A stretch of 64,000 nt of DNA from Spirosoma sp. KCTC 42546 (lineage in GTDB: Bacteria > Bacteroidota > Bacteroidia > Cytophagales > Spirosomataceae), in contig NZ_CP041360.1 in NCBI RefSeq assembly GCF_006965485.1, positions 2,232,001-2,296,000 on the forward strand, written 5' to 3'. Of this stretch, positions 33,805-42,644 are shown piece after piece (within the stretch, counting starts at the first letter, position 1; every line of letters begins with the position of its first letter). Below the pieces are notes generated by a model. It was given only the letters and a program-made list of their open reading frames with translations, did not search any database and was not told the origin of the DNA. A program made the position numbers and the translations under genes.

Positions 33805-34047
33805 TTAAGCGGCTTGTTCGGTAAAGTGTAACTCCGCCCGGATTTTGCCTTTGGCTTCAAGAAGGTGGGATAAAGTCGCCAAATTAGCTTCACGCAAATC
33901 AATATATTGTTGCACATAAGACCCAGAATCGCCAATTGAGCGGTGACGATTAATAATATCGCTGTCTCGTTCAATCAATGTCAACAGTCGTGCTATAGCT
34001 CCAGCCCTTAGTTCAGTATCCTCCAGAATTTGCTCTAATTCATTCAT
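33805..34047 (-). CDS. small helical protein paired with a nucleotidyltransferase-fold gene
   Basis: An 80-residue, largely helical and acidic/basic protein (MNELEQILEDTEL, GAIARLLTLIERDSDIINRH, EANLATLSHLLEAKGKIRAE). No family is recognised with confidence. It starts 4 bases after the stop of the DUF6932-like gene on the same strand, so the two are translationally coupled and likely act together. It could be the small partner of a two-gene toxin-antitoxin-like unit; HEPN motifs (R-x4-6-H) are not convincingly present. Confidence 0.55.
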   Translation of the reverse strand: MNELEQILEDTELRAGAIARLLTLIERDSDIINRHRSIGDSGSYVQQYIDLREANLATLSHLLEAKGKIRAELHFTEQAA

Positions 34048-34051
34048 GAGT

Positions 34052-34435
34052 TTAAAAATTAAGTTGAACTATTCCTTTTTTTCGTCCTGCCAAACTAGTG
34101 CCAAAATCCTGTAGCCAACGCAGTCGATCAGATTCGTACCAATTACGCTGTCGATGATCTTCTGGATAAACCTGCACAAAATAACCATCTATAAGTTTAT
34201 TGGGCAGAAAGCGCTGCTGCCGAAAAAAAGCAGCTTGTTCTTCATGACGTGTGTAACAATCAGCATCAAGAAAAATAACGAAATCAATATCGAATGGGTT
34301 TGTTTTTCGAGTTATAAAACTACCGTCAACCCAGACAAAAAACTCTTCATTTGTGGTTATTCTGAGATTGGTTACATGCATTAGAAATGAGTTAAACAAC
34401 AGACTTCTTCTCTCCGAATCAGGAAACGCTGTCAC
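34052..34435 (-). CDS. DUF6932-like nucleotidyltransferase-fold protein
   Basis: A 127-residue protein whose core FFVWVDGSFITRKTNPFDID is the signature of a minimal nucleotidyltransferase: Gly-Ser followed by the D-x-D pair (FDIDFVIF). It resembles the DUF6932 group, proteins found in accessory regions. The start is a GTG at 34435; an in-frame TAA lies three codons upstream, and the N terminus SERRSLLFNSF fits the family. Whether it modifies a partner protein, as minimal nucleotidyltransferase antitoxins do, is open. Confidence 0.65.
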   Translation of the reverse strand: MTAFPDSERRSLLFNSFLMHVTNLRITTNEEFFVWVDGSFITRKTNPFDIDFVIFLDADCYTRHEEQAAFFRQQRFLPNKLIDGYFVQVYPEDHRQRNWYESDRLRWLQDFGTSLAGRKKGIVQLNF

Positions 34436-34775
34436 AAACGTTTATTTAAACTCTACATAGTGAGCGTAATGACGGTGTAAGGTTGCAGATTTCCATGAAC
34501 ATCAAATTCGATAGAGGGCATAAAAATAGTTTGAAACACAACAGTCAAGTATCTATTTAAAGATAGCAAAACTTATGGCCGATGTACCAATAAGCCATCT
34601 TTAGTTTCATTAACCCAGTTTCTGGCAAACTAAATCTATTTTCGCCCCATCTTTGTTATCTGAATAGAATCATAATTCATGCTAAACTGAGCGTTGAGAA
34701 AACCACTGTCATTAGGGCAATTCGCTCAGTCGCTCCGGTCCGGCGTTCCGGTTCACTCATTCATCATTATCGTAC
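34436..34775. other. 340-base gap upstream of nadE, no gene seen
   Basis: The gap between the divergent nucleotidyltransferase-fold and nadE genes is A/T-rich. It has no open frame of note, no tRNA and no riboswitch that I can recognise. CATCTTTG at 34648-34655 is a one-mismatch relative of the -7 consensus. A weak TATCT/AGATA dyad lies near 34550. Confidence 0.4.
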
Positions 34776-36860
34776 ATGAAACTCCTTAAAGTAGCCGCTG
34801 GTGTTCTCAATCAAATCCCACTTGCCTGGGAGCATAATAAGAAAAACATTATCAATGCCATTGAGGAAGCCCAGCGGCAAAATGTGAGCCTGCTGTGCCT
34901 GACCGAATTGTGTATTTCGGGCTATGGTTGCGAGGACGCATTCTTTGCCCAGAACACCATCGATCAATCCATTGCCTCCCTGCTGGAGATCGTCGACTAT
35001 ACCAACGACATCGCCGTAGCCGTGGGCTTGCCACTACGCCATAACAACCGTACGTACGACACCGCCTGCCTGATCGCCAACAAGCGAATCCTGGGCTTTG
35101 CCGTGAAGCAGAACCTGGCCAATAACGGTGTTCATTACGAAACGCGCTGGTTTCAGCCCTGGAACCCCTACGTGCGGGACGAGATAAAAATCGGCGATTT
35201 CTCCTATCCCTTTGGCGATCTGGTCTTCGACCTGTCGGGTATCCGAGTTGGGTTCGAGATCTGCGAAGATGCCTGGGTGGCTAACCGGCCGGGACGGATG
35301 CTGTACGAACGGGGTATCGATATTATCCTGAACCCGACGGCCAGCCACTTTGCCTTCCTGAAATCGCAGGTGCGCGAGCGGTTCGTGGTCGATGCCTCAC
35401 GGGCGTTTGGTGTTAGCTACGTGTACAGCAACATGCTGGGAAATGAAGCCGGTCGGATGATTTACGATGGCGATGCCATGGTAGCGTCCAATGGCGAATT
35501 ACTGGTGTCAGGGCCGCGCTTGAGTTACGAGGATTTTCTGATTGTTCCGGCCGTTGTTGATGTTGAACTCACGCGCCTGAATCAGACACAAAGTCGTGGG
35601 AATATCGCCCTTGCCTACCCAAACTTACGCGTATCGGATCGGTTCGACTGGCCCGATATTTCGCCCGTTATCCAGAAAGCCGAACTTGAAGCGTGGGAGC
35701 GGGGTGGTTATCTGAAGGAAGAAGAATTTGCCCGAGCGGTTGCCCTGGGTCTGTTCGATTACCTGCGGAAGAGTCGCTCGCAAGGCTACGTACTGTCGCT
35801 GAGTGGAGGAGCTGACTCGTCGGCCATTGCTGCGCTGGTTTTCCTGATGATTCGGATGGCAGAACAGAACCTTGGGCTGGAAGGCGTTAAGAAAAAACTC
35901 GGCTACATCAAAGCCATTCAGAAGTGCGAATCGCCGGAAGCGATGGTCGGTAAATTGCTGACGGTTATGTATCAGGGCACCGAAAACTCGTCGGACGATA
36001 CGTTCAATTCGGCCAAAGAACTGGCGGAGGATATCGGGGCAACCTTTATGAATATTAACATCAACGGCCTGGTCGAAACCTACCGGGAGTTGATTGAGGC
36101 TCAGCTAGGGCGAAAACTGTCGTGGGATACCGATGATCTGGCGCTGCAAAATATACAGGCGCGGGTGCGGGCTCCGGGCATCTGGATGATGGCGAACCTC
36201 AACAATTCGTTGCTATTGAGTACGTCGAACCGCTCCGAAGCCGCTGTTGGCTATGCCACCATGGACGGCGACACTGCGGGGAGTATTTCGCCCATTACGG
36301 GCATCGACAAGCATTTTCTGCGGGGCTGGCTGCGCTGGCTCGAAACGGTTGGCCTGAACGTGAAAAACGAATCGACCCCCGCCGACCGCACTGGTTCGGT
36401 GATGGAGCCAACCGCATCCGATCACCTAATCAAAGTGAAGGGCCTGCACGCCGTCAATAACCTGCAACCCACCGCCGAACTCCGTCCGCTAGACAAAAAA
36501 CAAACCGACGAAGACGACCTGATGGCCTACGATGTGTTGAACTCCATTGAAGAAGCCGCCATTCGCGATAAGCAGCCGCCCGTTGAGGTGTTAAAGCTTG
36601 TCGAGGTTCGGTACGCAGGCCGTTATGATCGGGAGAAGTTGTTGGTCTGGGTTGAGCGCTTTTTCAAACTGTGGAGCCGCAACCAGTGGAAGCGCGAACG
36701 CTACGCCCCTTCGTTCCACCTCGACGACCACAACCTCGATCCGCGTTCGTGGTGCCGTTTCCCGATTCTGTCGGGTGGTTTCGAGAAAGAACTCGCCGAC
36801 ATGCGCGACTGGGCCAACGAGCAGAAGCCCAATAGCCGAAAAGGTAAGATTGGGTTTTAG
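34776..36860 (+). CDS. nadE: glutamine-dependent NAD(+) synthetase
   Basis: A 694-residue two-domain enzyme that amidates nicotinic acid adenine dinucleotide to NAD using glutamine and ATP. The N-terminal nitrilase-like glutaminase domain (about 1-290) holds VGFEICEDAWV with the catalytic Cys near 163. The C-terminal synthetase has the PP-loop SLSGGADSSA near 342-350, LSTSNRSEAAVGYATMDGD, and ends in a long tail. The length is normal. The last 37 codons including the stop are repeated at 37592-37702 beyond a toxin-antitoxin pair (see findings). Confidence 0.93.
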   Translation: MKLLKVAAGVLNQIPLAWEHNKKNIINAIEEAQRQNVSLLCLTELCISGYGCEDAFFAQNTIDQSIASLLEIVDYTNDIAVAVGLPLRHNNRTYDTACLIANKRILGFAVKQNLANNGVHYETRWFQPWNPYVRDEIKIGDFSYPFGDLVFDLSGIRVGFEICEDAWVANRPGRMLYERGIDIILNPTASHFAFLKSQVRERFVVDASRAFGVSYVYSNMLGNEAGRMIYDGDAMVASNGELLVSGPRLSYEDFLIVPAVVDVELTRLNQTQSRGNIALAYPNLRVSDRFDWPDISPVIQKAELEAWERGGYLKEEEFARAVALGLFDYLRKSRSQGYVLSLSGGADSSAIAALVFLMIRMAEQNLGLEGVKKKLGYIKAIQKCESPEAMVGKLLTVMYQGTENSSDDTFNSAKELAEDIGATFMNININGLVETYRELIEAQLGRKLSWDTDDLALQNIQARVRAPGIWMMANLNNSLLLSTSNRSEAAVGYATMDGDTAGSISPITGIDKHFLRGWLRWLETVGLNVKNESTPADRTGSVMEPTASDHLIKVKGLHAVNNLQPTAELRPLDKKQTDEDDLMAYDVLNSIEEAAIRDKQPPVEVLKLVEVRYAGRYDREKLLVWVERFFKLWSRNQWKRERYAPSFHLDDHNLDPRSWCRFPILSGGFEKELADMRDWANEQKPNSRKGKIGF
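36750..36860 (+). repeat. nadE 3'-end direct repeat, copy 1
   Basis: The final 111 bases of nadE. Copy 2 at 37592-37702 matches at 102 of 111 positions. The nine differences fall in eight codons; seven of these are synonymous and one changes Ser to Gly. The two copies bracket the antitoxin/PIN gene pair. Confidence 0.9.
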
Positions 36861-36888
36861 GGTATAATTCGTGTAAATTGGCTGTACT

Positions 36889-37119
36889 ATGGCAACGATT
36901 CAATTACAAGTTCAGGACGATCTTATCCAGCAACTTGGCTTAGGAGCAGTTAAGCAATTGCTGGAAGATGAACTGATGTTCCAACGCATAAAACTCCTCG
37001 AAAGCAGGATTCAGTCGGCGATGCATGACGCTACGGATGTTAATTGGCAGCAGGAGTTCGAGGATGCTCGACAACAAGCATTTGAAGAGTACCGGGAGAA
37101 ACGGAAATCGGCAGCATGA
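36889..37119 (+). CDS. antitoxin-like small protein, partner of the PIN toxin
   Basis: A 76-residue protein starting MATIQLQVQDDLIQQLGLGAVKQLLEDEL, a short strand followed by helices, and ending in a charged coil (QQEFEDARQQAFEEYREKRKSAA). This is typical of antitoxins with an N-terminal DNA-binding part and a C-terminal toxin-wrapping tail. Its stop overlaps the start of the PIN gene as ATGA, giving coupled translation. Family assignment is by context and not by a clear named domain. Confidence 0.7.
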   Translation: MATIQLQVQDDLIQQLGLGAVKQLLEDELMFQRIKLLESRIQSAMHDATDVNWQQEFEDARQQAFEEYREKRKSAA

Positions 37120-37559
37120 ATCAATACATATTAGACGCCAATATTCTGTTTAGTGGAGTTATTAGTCAGAAGGTAATTTATCGAATTATATTCGGAGAGA
37201 AAACGAATGTTTTTTATACACCCGATTTTGTCTTGGCTGAACTAAATGGGTATCGCAAGGTCTTTCTCAAAAAATCAGCTATTAAGGGGACAGATTTAAA
37301 AGAGTTTACGCTCTTTCTGTTCTCTAAGATCATTGTTGTGCCCGATTATATAATCACACCGGAATCATACGAACAGGCAGAAAAATTGGTGGCTGACATT
37401 GATCCTAAAGACGTAGCTTATGTGGCACTAAGTATTGAATTAGATGCTATTTTGCTAACTCGTGATAAGCCATTGTATGATGGATTGAAGGCAAAAGATT
37501 TTATGCGAATCCAGCTATTTAACGACTTCATTACTGAACAGGTCACTGCTGAAGAATAA
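37116..37559 (+). CDS. PIN-domain ribonuclease toxin (VapC-like)
   Basis: A 147-residue PIN protein. Acidic residues appear at the expected places: LDANILFSG (Asp7), FVLAELNGY (Glu about 44), DPKDVAYVALSIELDAILLT (Asp about 97), and the final LTRDKPLYDG. It probably cleaves RNA and is neutralised by the upstream small protein, with which it overlaps by four bases. The pair sits immediately after nadE and before a second, partial nadE tail, indicating that the module arrived by recombination in nadE. Confidence 0.82.
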   Translation: MNQYILDANILFSGVISQKVIYRIIFGEKTNVFYTPDFVLAELNGYRKVFLKKSAIKGTDLKEFTLFLFSKIIVVPDYIITPESYEQAEKLVADIDPKDVAYVALSIELDAILLTRDKPLYDGLKAKDFMRIQLFNDFITEQVTAEE

Positions 37560-37591
37560 TGACTCGAATGATACCCATACAAACGGCTAGT

Positions 37592-37702
37592 TGGTGCCGC
37601 TTCCCGATTCTGTCGGGCGGTTTCGAGAAAGAACTCGCCGACATGCGCGACTGGGCTAATGAGCAGAAGCCCAATGGACGGAAGGGCAAGATTGGGTTTT
37701 AG
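37592..37702 (+). pseudogene. truncated nadE 3' end (direct repeat, copy 2)
   Basis: Encodes only the last 36 residues of NadE plus stop (WCRFPILSGGFEKEL through GRKGKIGF) with no start. It differs from the full gene mostly by synonymous changes. This tail, followed directly by the helicase promoter box, probably marks the original end of the recipient nadE, while the full-length copy now carries the incoming end. Confidence 0.85.
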
Positions 37703-37705
37703 CCG

Positions 37706-37713
37706 TATCTTTG
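37706..37713 (+). promoter_or_regulatory. -7 promoter box for the SNF2 helicase gene
   Basis: TATCTTTG fits TAnnTTTG exactly and lies 28 bases upstream of the helicase ATG, three bases after the copy-2 nadE stop. Any -33 element must lie within the nadE tail. Confidence 0.5.
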
Positions 37714-37741
37714 CCCTGTTGTTAACTCCTGTTTTCGCTAC

Positions 37742-40582
37742 ATGGCTCAATCGCTTTTCGATCAGTTTCGACGGCATCCGACAACCTCCCAATTTGCGCC
37801 AGCCGCCAAAGTTGAAGCTCTGCGTGTACAGATTTGTTTCGATGCAGATGGGAGCTACCTTAGGATTGTCAATGAGCGGGGAGAAGTGGTCGAACCCGAT
37901 TATCAGGGGTACAGCGGGGCGTTGCGAAATTTGCTCCGGGCCATGCAGCAACTCCGCGAACGCAATGGCTTTGTGATCGACTGGGAAAACCCGTCGGCCG
38001 AGTTGTACCTGCATCAGTACGACTACCTGCTCGATTATGTGCGCCACTGCCCCGTAGTGGTCGATGAACGAAATAAGCCCATTACGTTTGTCAATTTCTC
38101 CGATGCATCTAGTTTAGGGGAGTTGCGACTCCAGATCAAATCAAACGCAGAGGACGGAGCCACCGATAAGCCAACTGCTGAAACGCTGGAGGCTAGTGTT
38201 CGCCTGTTTGTCGATGGGCAGTACGAGGCTGATTTTCTGCTGATTAACGAGCGAAACGTCCTGTCGGCGGGGCGGGTGGTTGAGATCAGCGAAGTAGGCC
38301 CGGCCTTCAACCGGGTGCCGCTGTTCGATACGTCGCTGGCGGTTTCTGACCTGACAAAATACCTCTCGCTGGCCCTGTCGAATCTTGACAATGTGCTGGT
38401 TGAGTACGAGGACTATCGCTTGCTCACGACGGGCACGGAGCCGATTATGGCCCAGCCCTGCCTGATTTTTGAGAAAATCGACGCCGACCAATCGCTCTAT
38501 GTTCGTGTAACACAGCAATTGCCTCAGACCGATGCCGGATTCCTGGACGAGTTTGATTTGTATCGGTATGCCGATATTAACCCCCTCGAACGAACCATTT
38601 CCATTCGGATTGTGGAGCGCCAGTCACTCAATCGACTTATCGATACGGTTAGCCAACTGATTGAGAAGCATACGGTTAAGGAGAAGGGTCGGAGGAAATC
38701 GCAGGGGCAGTACATTGTAGAGGGTAACTTGTTTGTGTTGCCGCAGGATGTAGCCGGTGCGTTTATCTACCAGGAATTGCCCCAACTACTGGAAACCTTC
38801 CAGTTGTTCGGGGCCGAGAAACTGAAGCAATACCGGATTAGTACCTACCCGCCCCGGCTGAATCTGAACCTGAGTCACGGCATCGACTTTCTGGAAGGTG
38901 ATGCTACTGTTAGCTTCGGCGAGCAGCAACTTGGGTTGCTCGATGTGATTCGGCAATACAACCAGCAGCGGTACGTACAACTGTCCGACAGCAGTCACGC
39001 GCTCGTGAACGAAACCTATATCCGTAAGCTCGAACGACTCTTTCAGAAAAGTAAAAAAGATAAAGTCAAACTCTCGTTTTTCGATTTGCCACTGGCCGAA
39101 GGGCTTCTGGATGAAGCTGTTGCCGACGCGACATTCAAGAAATCCCGCGCCTTTTTTGCGGGTTTCAACGAACTGGCCGACAAGAAACCCCGACTGGCAG
39201 CGGTAAATGCTACCTTGCGACCGTATCAGAAACGGGGCGTTCAATGGCTCGAACACCTGCATGACTACCAGCTCAACGGCTGTCTGGCCGATGATATGGG
39301 ACTGGGTAAAACCCTGCAAACCATCACCTTACTTTCGCGATTTTATCCGAAAGAATCGCTACCCACGCTGGTCGTCATGCCCAAAAGTCTGCTGTTCAAC
39401 TGGCAGAAGGAAGTAGAACGGTTCAATCCTCAGCTGACCACCTACACCTATTACGCCGACCACCGTGATCTGGACGTAGCCTGCGAGCATCAGCTCATTT
39501 TTACGACCTACGCCCTGCTGCGGAACGACATCGAAAAGTTTCGGGAGCGGGCTTTCTTTTACGTGATTCTGGACGAATCGCAAAATATCAAAAACCTACA
39601 GTCGCAGGCGAGCCGGGCGGTGGTGCTGCTCCAGGCCAAACACCGGTTGGCCCTCAGCGGTACGCCCATCGAAAATAACCTGTCGGAACTCTATTCGCTG
39701 TTTCGGTTTCTGAACCCAGCCATGTTCGGGTCGGCGGAACAGTTTGGCCATAATTACCTGACACCTATTCAGAAACACAACGACCCCGACGTAATCGATG
39801 AACTCCGCAAGAAGATTTACCCCTTTGTTCTCCGGCGGTTAAAGAAGAACGTACTGACCGAATTGCCCGACAAAATCGAACAGGTGTTGTACATCGAAAT
39901 GTCGGATGTGCAACGGAGATTCTACGAGCAGCGACGGCAGTTTTACAAGGAAAATATTGAGAAGCAGATTGCCGAAAAAGGGCTGGAGCAAAGCCAGTTT
40001 TTTGTGTTTCAGGCTTTTAATGAACTTCGCCAGATTGCCAGTATTCCCGAAGCCAAATCGGGCGGGAACATTGAATCCCCCAAAATAGAAATGCTGGTGG
40101 AGCAACTGACCGATGCCGCTGCCAACGGCCATAAAATGCTGGTCTTTGTGAACTACCTGGCCGCCCTCGAACGTATTGGTGAACAGCTGGACGCGCAGGG
40201 AATCGACTACGTGAGCATGAGCGGTTCCACCCGCGACCGGCAGCGACTGGTAGAGCGGTTCCAGACCGATTCGACCTGCAAAGTGTTTTTGATGACCCTC
40301 AAAACGGGCGGCACCGGTCTCAACCTCACGGCCGCCGATATGGTCTTTATTTTTGATCCCTGGTGGAATAAAGCCGCCGAAAATCAGGCGATCGACCGGA
40401 GCCACCGGATTGGGCAGAACCGAAAAGTGATGGCCTACAAGATGATTACGCAGGGCACCATCGAGGAGAAAATCATGGAATTGCAGCAGAAGAAAGCCGA
40501 ACTGTTCAACGCCGTTATCAGTGCGGATGCGTCGGCATTGAAATCGTTTAGCGAATCCGACATCACATTCATGTTGGAGTAA
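37742..40582 (+). CDS. SNF2-family DEAD/DEAH-box helicase/ATPase
   Basis: A 946-residue SWI2/SNF2 ATPase, a double-stranded DNA translocase. The N-terminal 450 residues form an accessory region of beta/alpha structure without a SWIM zinc finger. The SNF2 core begins near 480: LRPYQKRGVQWLEHL (motif Q/0), DDMGLGKTLQTI (motif I), DESQ in place of DEAH (motif II, near 610), LSGTPIENNLSELYSLF (III), then SGSTRDRQRLVERF, LKTGGTGLNLTAADMVFIFD (V) and DRSHRIGQNRKV (VI). The 633-aa gene after it is co-oriented. The ends near ITFMLE are typical for this bacterial subfamily. Confidence 0.9.
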   Translation: MAQSLFDQFRRHPTTSQFAPAAKVEALRVQICFDADGSYLRIVNERGEVVEPDYQGYSGALRNLLRAMQQLRERNGFVIDWENPSAELYLHQYDYLLDYVRHCPVVVDERNKPITFVNFSDASSLGELRLQIKSNAEDGATDKPTAETLEASVRLFVDGQYEADFLLINERNVLSAGRVVEISEVGPAFNRVPLFDTSLAVSDLTKYLSLALSNLDNVLVEYEDYRLLTTGTEPIMAQPCLIFEKIDADQSLYVRVTQQLPQTDAGFLDEFDLYRYADINPLERTISIRIVERQSLNRLIDTVSQLIEKHTVKEKGRRKSQGQYIVEGNLFVLPQDVAGAFIYQELPQLLETFQLFGAEKLKQYRISTYPPRLNLNLSHGIDFLEGDATVSFGEQQLGLLDVIRQYNQQRYVQLSDSSHALVNETYIRKLERLFQKSKKDKVKLSFFDLPLAEGLLDEAVADATFKKSRAFFAGFNELADKKPRLAAVNATLRPYQKRGVQWLEHLHDYQLNGCLADDMGLGKTLQTITLLSRFYPKESLPTLVVMPKSLLFNWQKEVERFNPQLTTYTYYADHRDLDVACEHQLIFTTYALLRNDIEKFRERAFFYVILDESQNIKNLQSQASRAVVLLQAKHRLALSGTPIENNLSELYSLFRFLNPAMFGSAEQFGHNYLTPIQKHNDPDVIDELRKKIYPFVLRRLKKNVLTELPDKIEQVLYIEMSDVQRRFYEQRRQFYKENIEKQIAEKGLEQSQFFVFQAFNELRQIASIPEAKSGGNIESPKIEMLVEQLTDAAANGHKMLVFVNYLAALERIGEQLDAQGIDYVSMSGSTRDRQRLVERFQTDSTCKVFLMTLKTGGTGLNLTAADMVFIFDPWWNKAAENQAIDRSHRIGQNRKVMAYKMITQGTIEEKIMELQQKKAELFNAVISADASALKSFSESDITFMLE

Positions 40583-40583
40583 T

Positions 40584-40709
40584 TAAGTAAATGGGCAATG
40601 GGTAATGGGTAATGTACAATGTACAATGGATAATTAGTAATGATGTGATTATTAACGTGTTGATTATTATTCATTATCCATTATTCATTTTACATTATCC
40701 ATTAACTTA
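40584..40709. repeat. palindromic tandem-word element E5
   Basis: The left half runs AAATGGGCAATGGGTAATGG, GTAATGTACAATGTACAATG, and GATAATTAGTAAT. The right half runs ATTATTATTCATTATCCATT, ATTCATTTTACATTATCC, and ATTAACTTAC. The halves pair imperfectly as AATGGATAAT-type words. It fills the entire gap between the helicase and the 633-aa gene, starting directly after the helicase stop and ending 2-3 bases before the next ATG. Confidence 0.7.
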
Positions 40710-40711
40710 CT

Positions 40712-42613
40712 ATGGAGCAAACACAACTGATTAGCAAATTAGATGCGCTCATCAAAGGGAATACCAGTAATGAGCGTAACCGGAATAATATTGCCAGCGA
40801 GATTACAAAAGCCTATATCAAGCAAACGGGTGCTCGTATTGCTCCGGCCATCATTGCCGATCTTGATCAGAACTATAATAAAGAGGGGTTGCAGGCCCTG
40901 GCCAGCTATGCGCGTAAGGTGGTCTTGAATCACCTGGATTTTCTCGATGGCTTGTCGCTCAATCTGCCCTACACACTTCTCACAACGTCGGAGACGAGTA
41001 CGCCCAACAAAGCCCGGTTAGTCTGGAGCGTCGCGTTTATATTTAGCAATGCTGATGTGTACCGACTGTTTCGGGATACGTTACCACCCGAACTTCAAAA
41101 AGCGGCCGAGCAACTGACCTGGCTACCCAGAGTATCTGCCGAGGTGCTGGGGCAGGCGATTGGCTCGGATATGATCGTTCGGGAGGGGAGACATCAGTTT
41201 TTTGGGGGCGACGTTAAGCTCAACAAGAAGTTTAAACTGTTACCGCACAAGGGCGAAGGCTGGAACGGTTCGATCGTGCTGGAATGGCCGTCGACCATCC
41301 GGGCTTTTCTGCAAAACACCTATCCGCAGCCCGAAAACTACCAGCTCAGAACATCCCCGGAACCGTTGGCGGGCTTACTACGCTGGGAAGATGGCGAACT
41401 GATCATTTTTGAAGAAATTCAGAAACTGCTGGCGTATCGAATGCAGGATAGTATTGCCGTCAATAACTCAGGCAAAGTGGCCGCCAATGGATTGAAGAAG
41501 ATGCGGAAGCTGCTGGGCATACGGGAGTTCTTTCCCGATAATGACGCGTTCTCGCTGATTCGTACAACCTGCCTGGCGCAGATGCTGGTCTCCTATCAGC
41601 CCAAAAAAAGCCAGATCAACCCCGATTCGCTGGATTCGCTTCGTCAGTTCAGAAAAACGCTGGATAAAACCTTCGCAGTATTATTCCTGCTCAACGACCT
41701 GAAAAACCACGGGTACGTTAGCTTTTATTACTATAAACAGGAAGCTGAACTGGCGCTGGTAGAATGGATGAACCGGCTACCTGTAGGCGAGTGGGTATCT
41801 ACCGAAAATTTACTGGCCTACGGGCAGATTCACGACTTACAGGTGCGCCCCTGTCGGCCGGGTGAGTATTCGTCGTTAACGTACGAAGCCGAGTCGCCCT
41901 GGCGGGCTGGGTTCATGAATAAGGAAAGCGTGACGAGTGCCAATGCGTATCTCTTTGTGGAGCGTCCCGCCTTGCTGGCTGGATTCTTCCTGTTTGCCGC
42001 TTTAGGCTGGCTCGATATTGCTTACGAAGCACCGACGGGGAAATTCGCCAAGGACTACTATTCCGCCTACGACGGATTGCGCTATGTAAAGCTCAATAAC
42101 CTCGGTTCATCAATCTTCGGGCGGACGACTGATGCCTATGTCCCCAAAGTAAACACGGCTACGCAGGAGCTTCGGTTCGATGACCAGTCGCTGCTCATCT
42201 TCTGCGATCCCGAACATGTGGTGGCCGAAACCATTCTGGCCAATTATGCCGAGCGCGTCAGCCCGACGCGGTTCCGGGTTACGCCCGACACGTTTTTGAA
42301 AGACTGTAAAACCAAACAGCAATTGCTCTCAAAAATCACTTTATTCTGCAAGTCGGTTGCCCCGAACCTACCCCCCAACTGGAAGGCGTTCTTCGATGAG
42401 TTGACCAGCAAAGCCGACCCACTGACGGCTGTTACAGACATGGTGACCTATCGTATATCGCCCGATAATCAGCCCCTGATTCGGGTGCTGGCGCAGGATG
42501 CTGTTCTGAAAACAATGGTTGTAAAAGCCGAAGGGTTTCGTATACTGGTGGCCAATGATCAACTCCCCCGTTTTCGAAGCCGACTACGTGAATTGGGCTA
42601 TCTGGTGGGGTAA
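40712..42613 (+). CDS. 633-aa protein with Helicase_C_3 (XPB/Ssl2-like) C-terminal region
   Basis: The first 480 residues are mostly helical with winged-helix-like parts (LGIREFFPDNDAFSLIRTTC, GEWVSTENLLAYGQIHDLQV) and no enzymatic motif. The C terminus resembles the Helicase_C_3 domain (PF13625) found in bacterial XPB-type proteins: LRFDDQSLLIFCDPEHVVAE, ANYAERVSPTRFRVTPDTFL, and, at the end, LIRVLAQDAVLKTMV, GFRILVANDQLP, RLRELGYLV. It has no ATPase core of its own, so it may supply substrate recognition to the SNF2 ATPase upstream. The assignment rests on pattern likeness; the role is unknown. Confidence 0.6.
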   Translation: MEQTQLISKLDALIKGNTSNERNRNNIASEITKAYIKQTGARIAPAIIADLDQNYNKEGLQALASYARKVVLNHLDFLDGLSLNLPYTLLTTSETSTPNKARLVWSVAFIFSNADVYRLFRDTLPPELQKAAEQLTWLPRVSAEVLGQAIGSDMIVREGRHQFFGGDVKLNKKFKLLPHKGEGWNGSIVLEWPSTIRAFLQNTYPQPENYQLRTSPEPLAGLLRWEDGELIIFEEIQKLLAYRMQDSIAVNNSGKVAANGLKKMRKLLGIREFFPDNDAFSLIRTTCLAQMLVSYQPKKSQINPDSLDSLRQFRKTLDKTFAVLFLLNDLKNHGYVSFYYYKQEAELALVEWMNRLPVGEWVSTENLLAYGQIHDLQVRPCRPGEYSSLTYEAESPWRAGFMNKESVTSANAYLFVERPALLAGFFLFAALGWLDIAYEAPTGKFAKDYYSAYDGLRYVKLNNLGSSIFGRTTDAYVPKVNTATQELRFDDQSLLIFCDPEHVVAETILANYAERVSPTRFRVTPDTFLKDCKTKQQLLSKITLFCKSVAPNLPPNWKAFFDELTSKADPLTAVTDMVTYRISPDNQPLIRVLAQDAVLKTMVVKAEGFRILVANDQLPRFRSRLRELGYLVG

Positions 42614-42620
42614 TTTAAGC

Positions 42621-42628
42621 TATATTTG
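42621..42628 (+). promoter_or_regulatory. -7 promoter box for the DUF433/DUF5615 module
   Basis: TATATTTG, exact match to TAnnTTTG, 16 bases upstream of the DUF433 ATG and just after the stop of the 633-aa gene. Confidence 0.55.
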
Positions 42629-42644
42629 TCAAAAATAGTAAGTT

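Noticed and set aside
37592..37702. A separate small gene coding 36 residues
   Set aside because: It has no start codon and matches the last 37 codons of nadE; it is a truncated copy.
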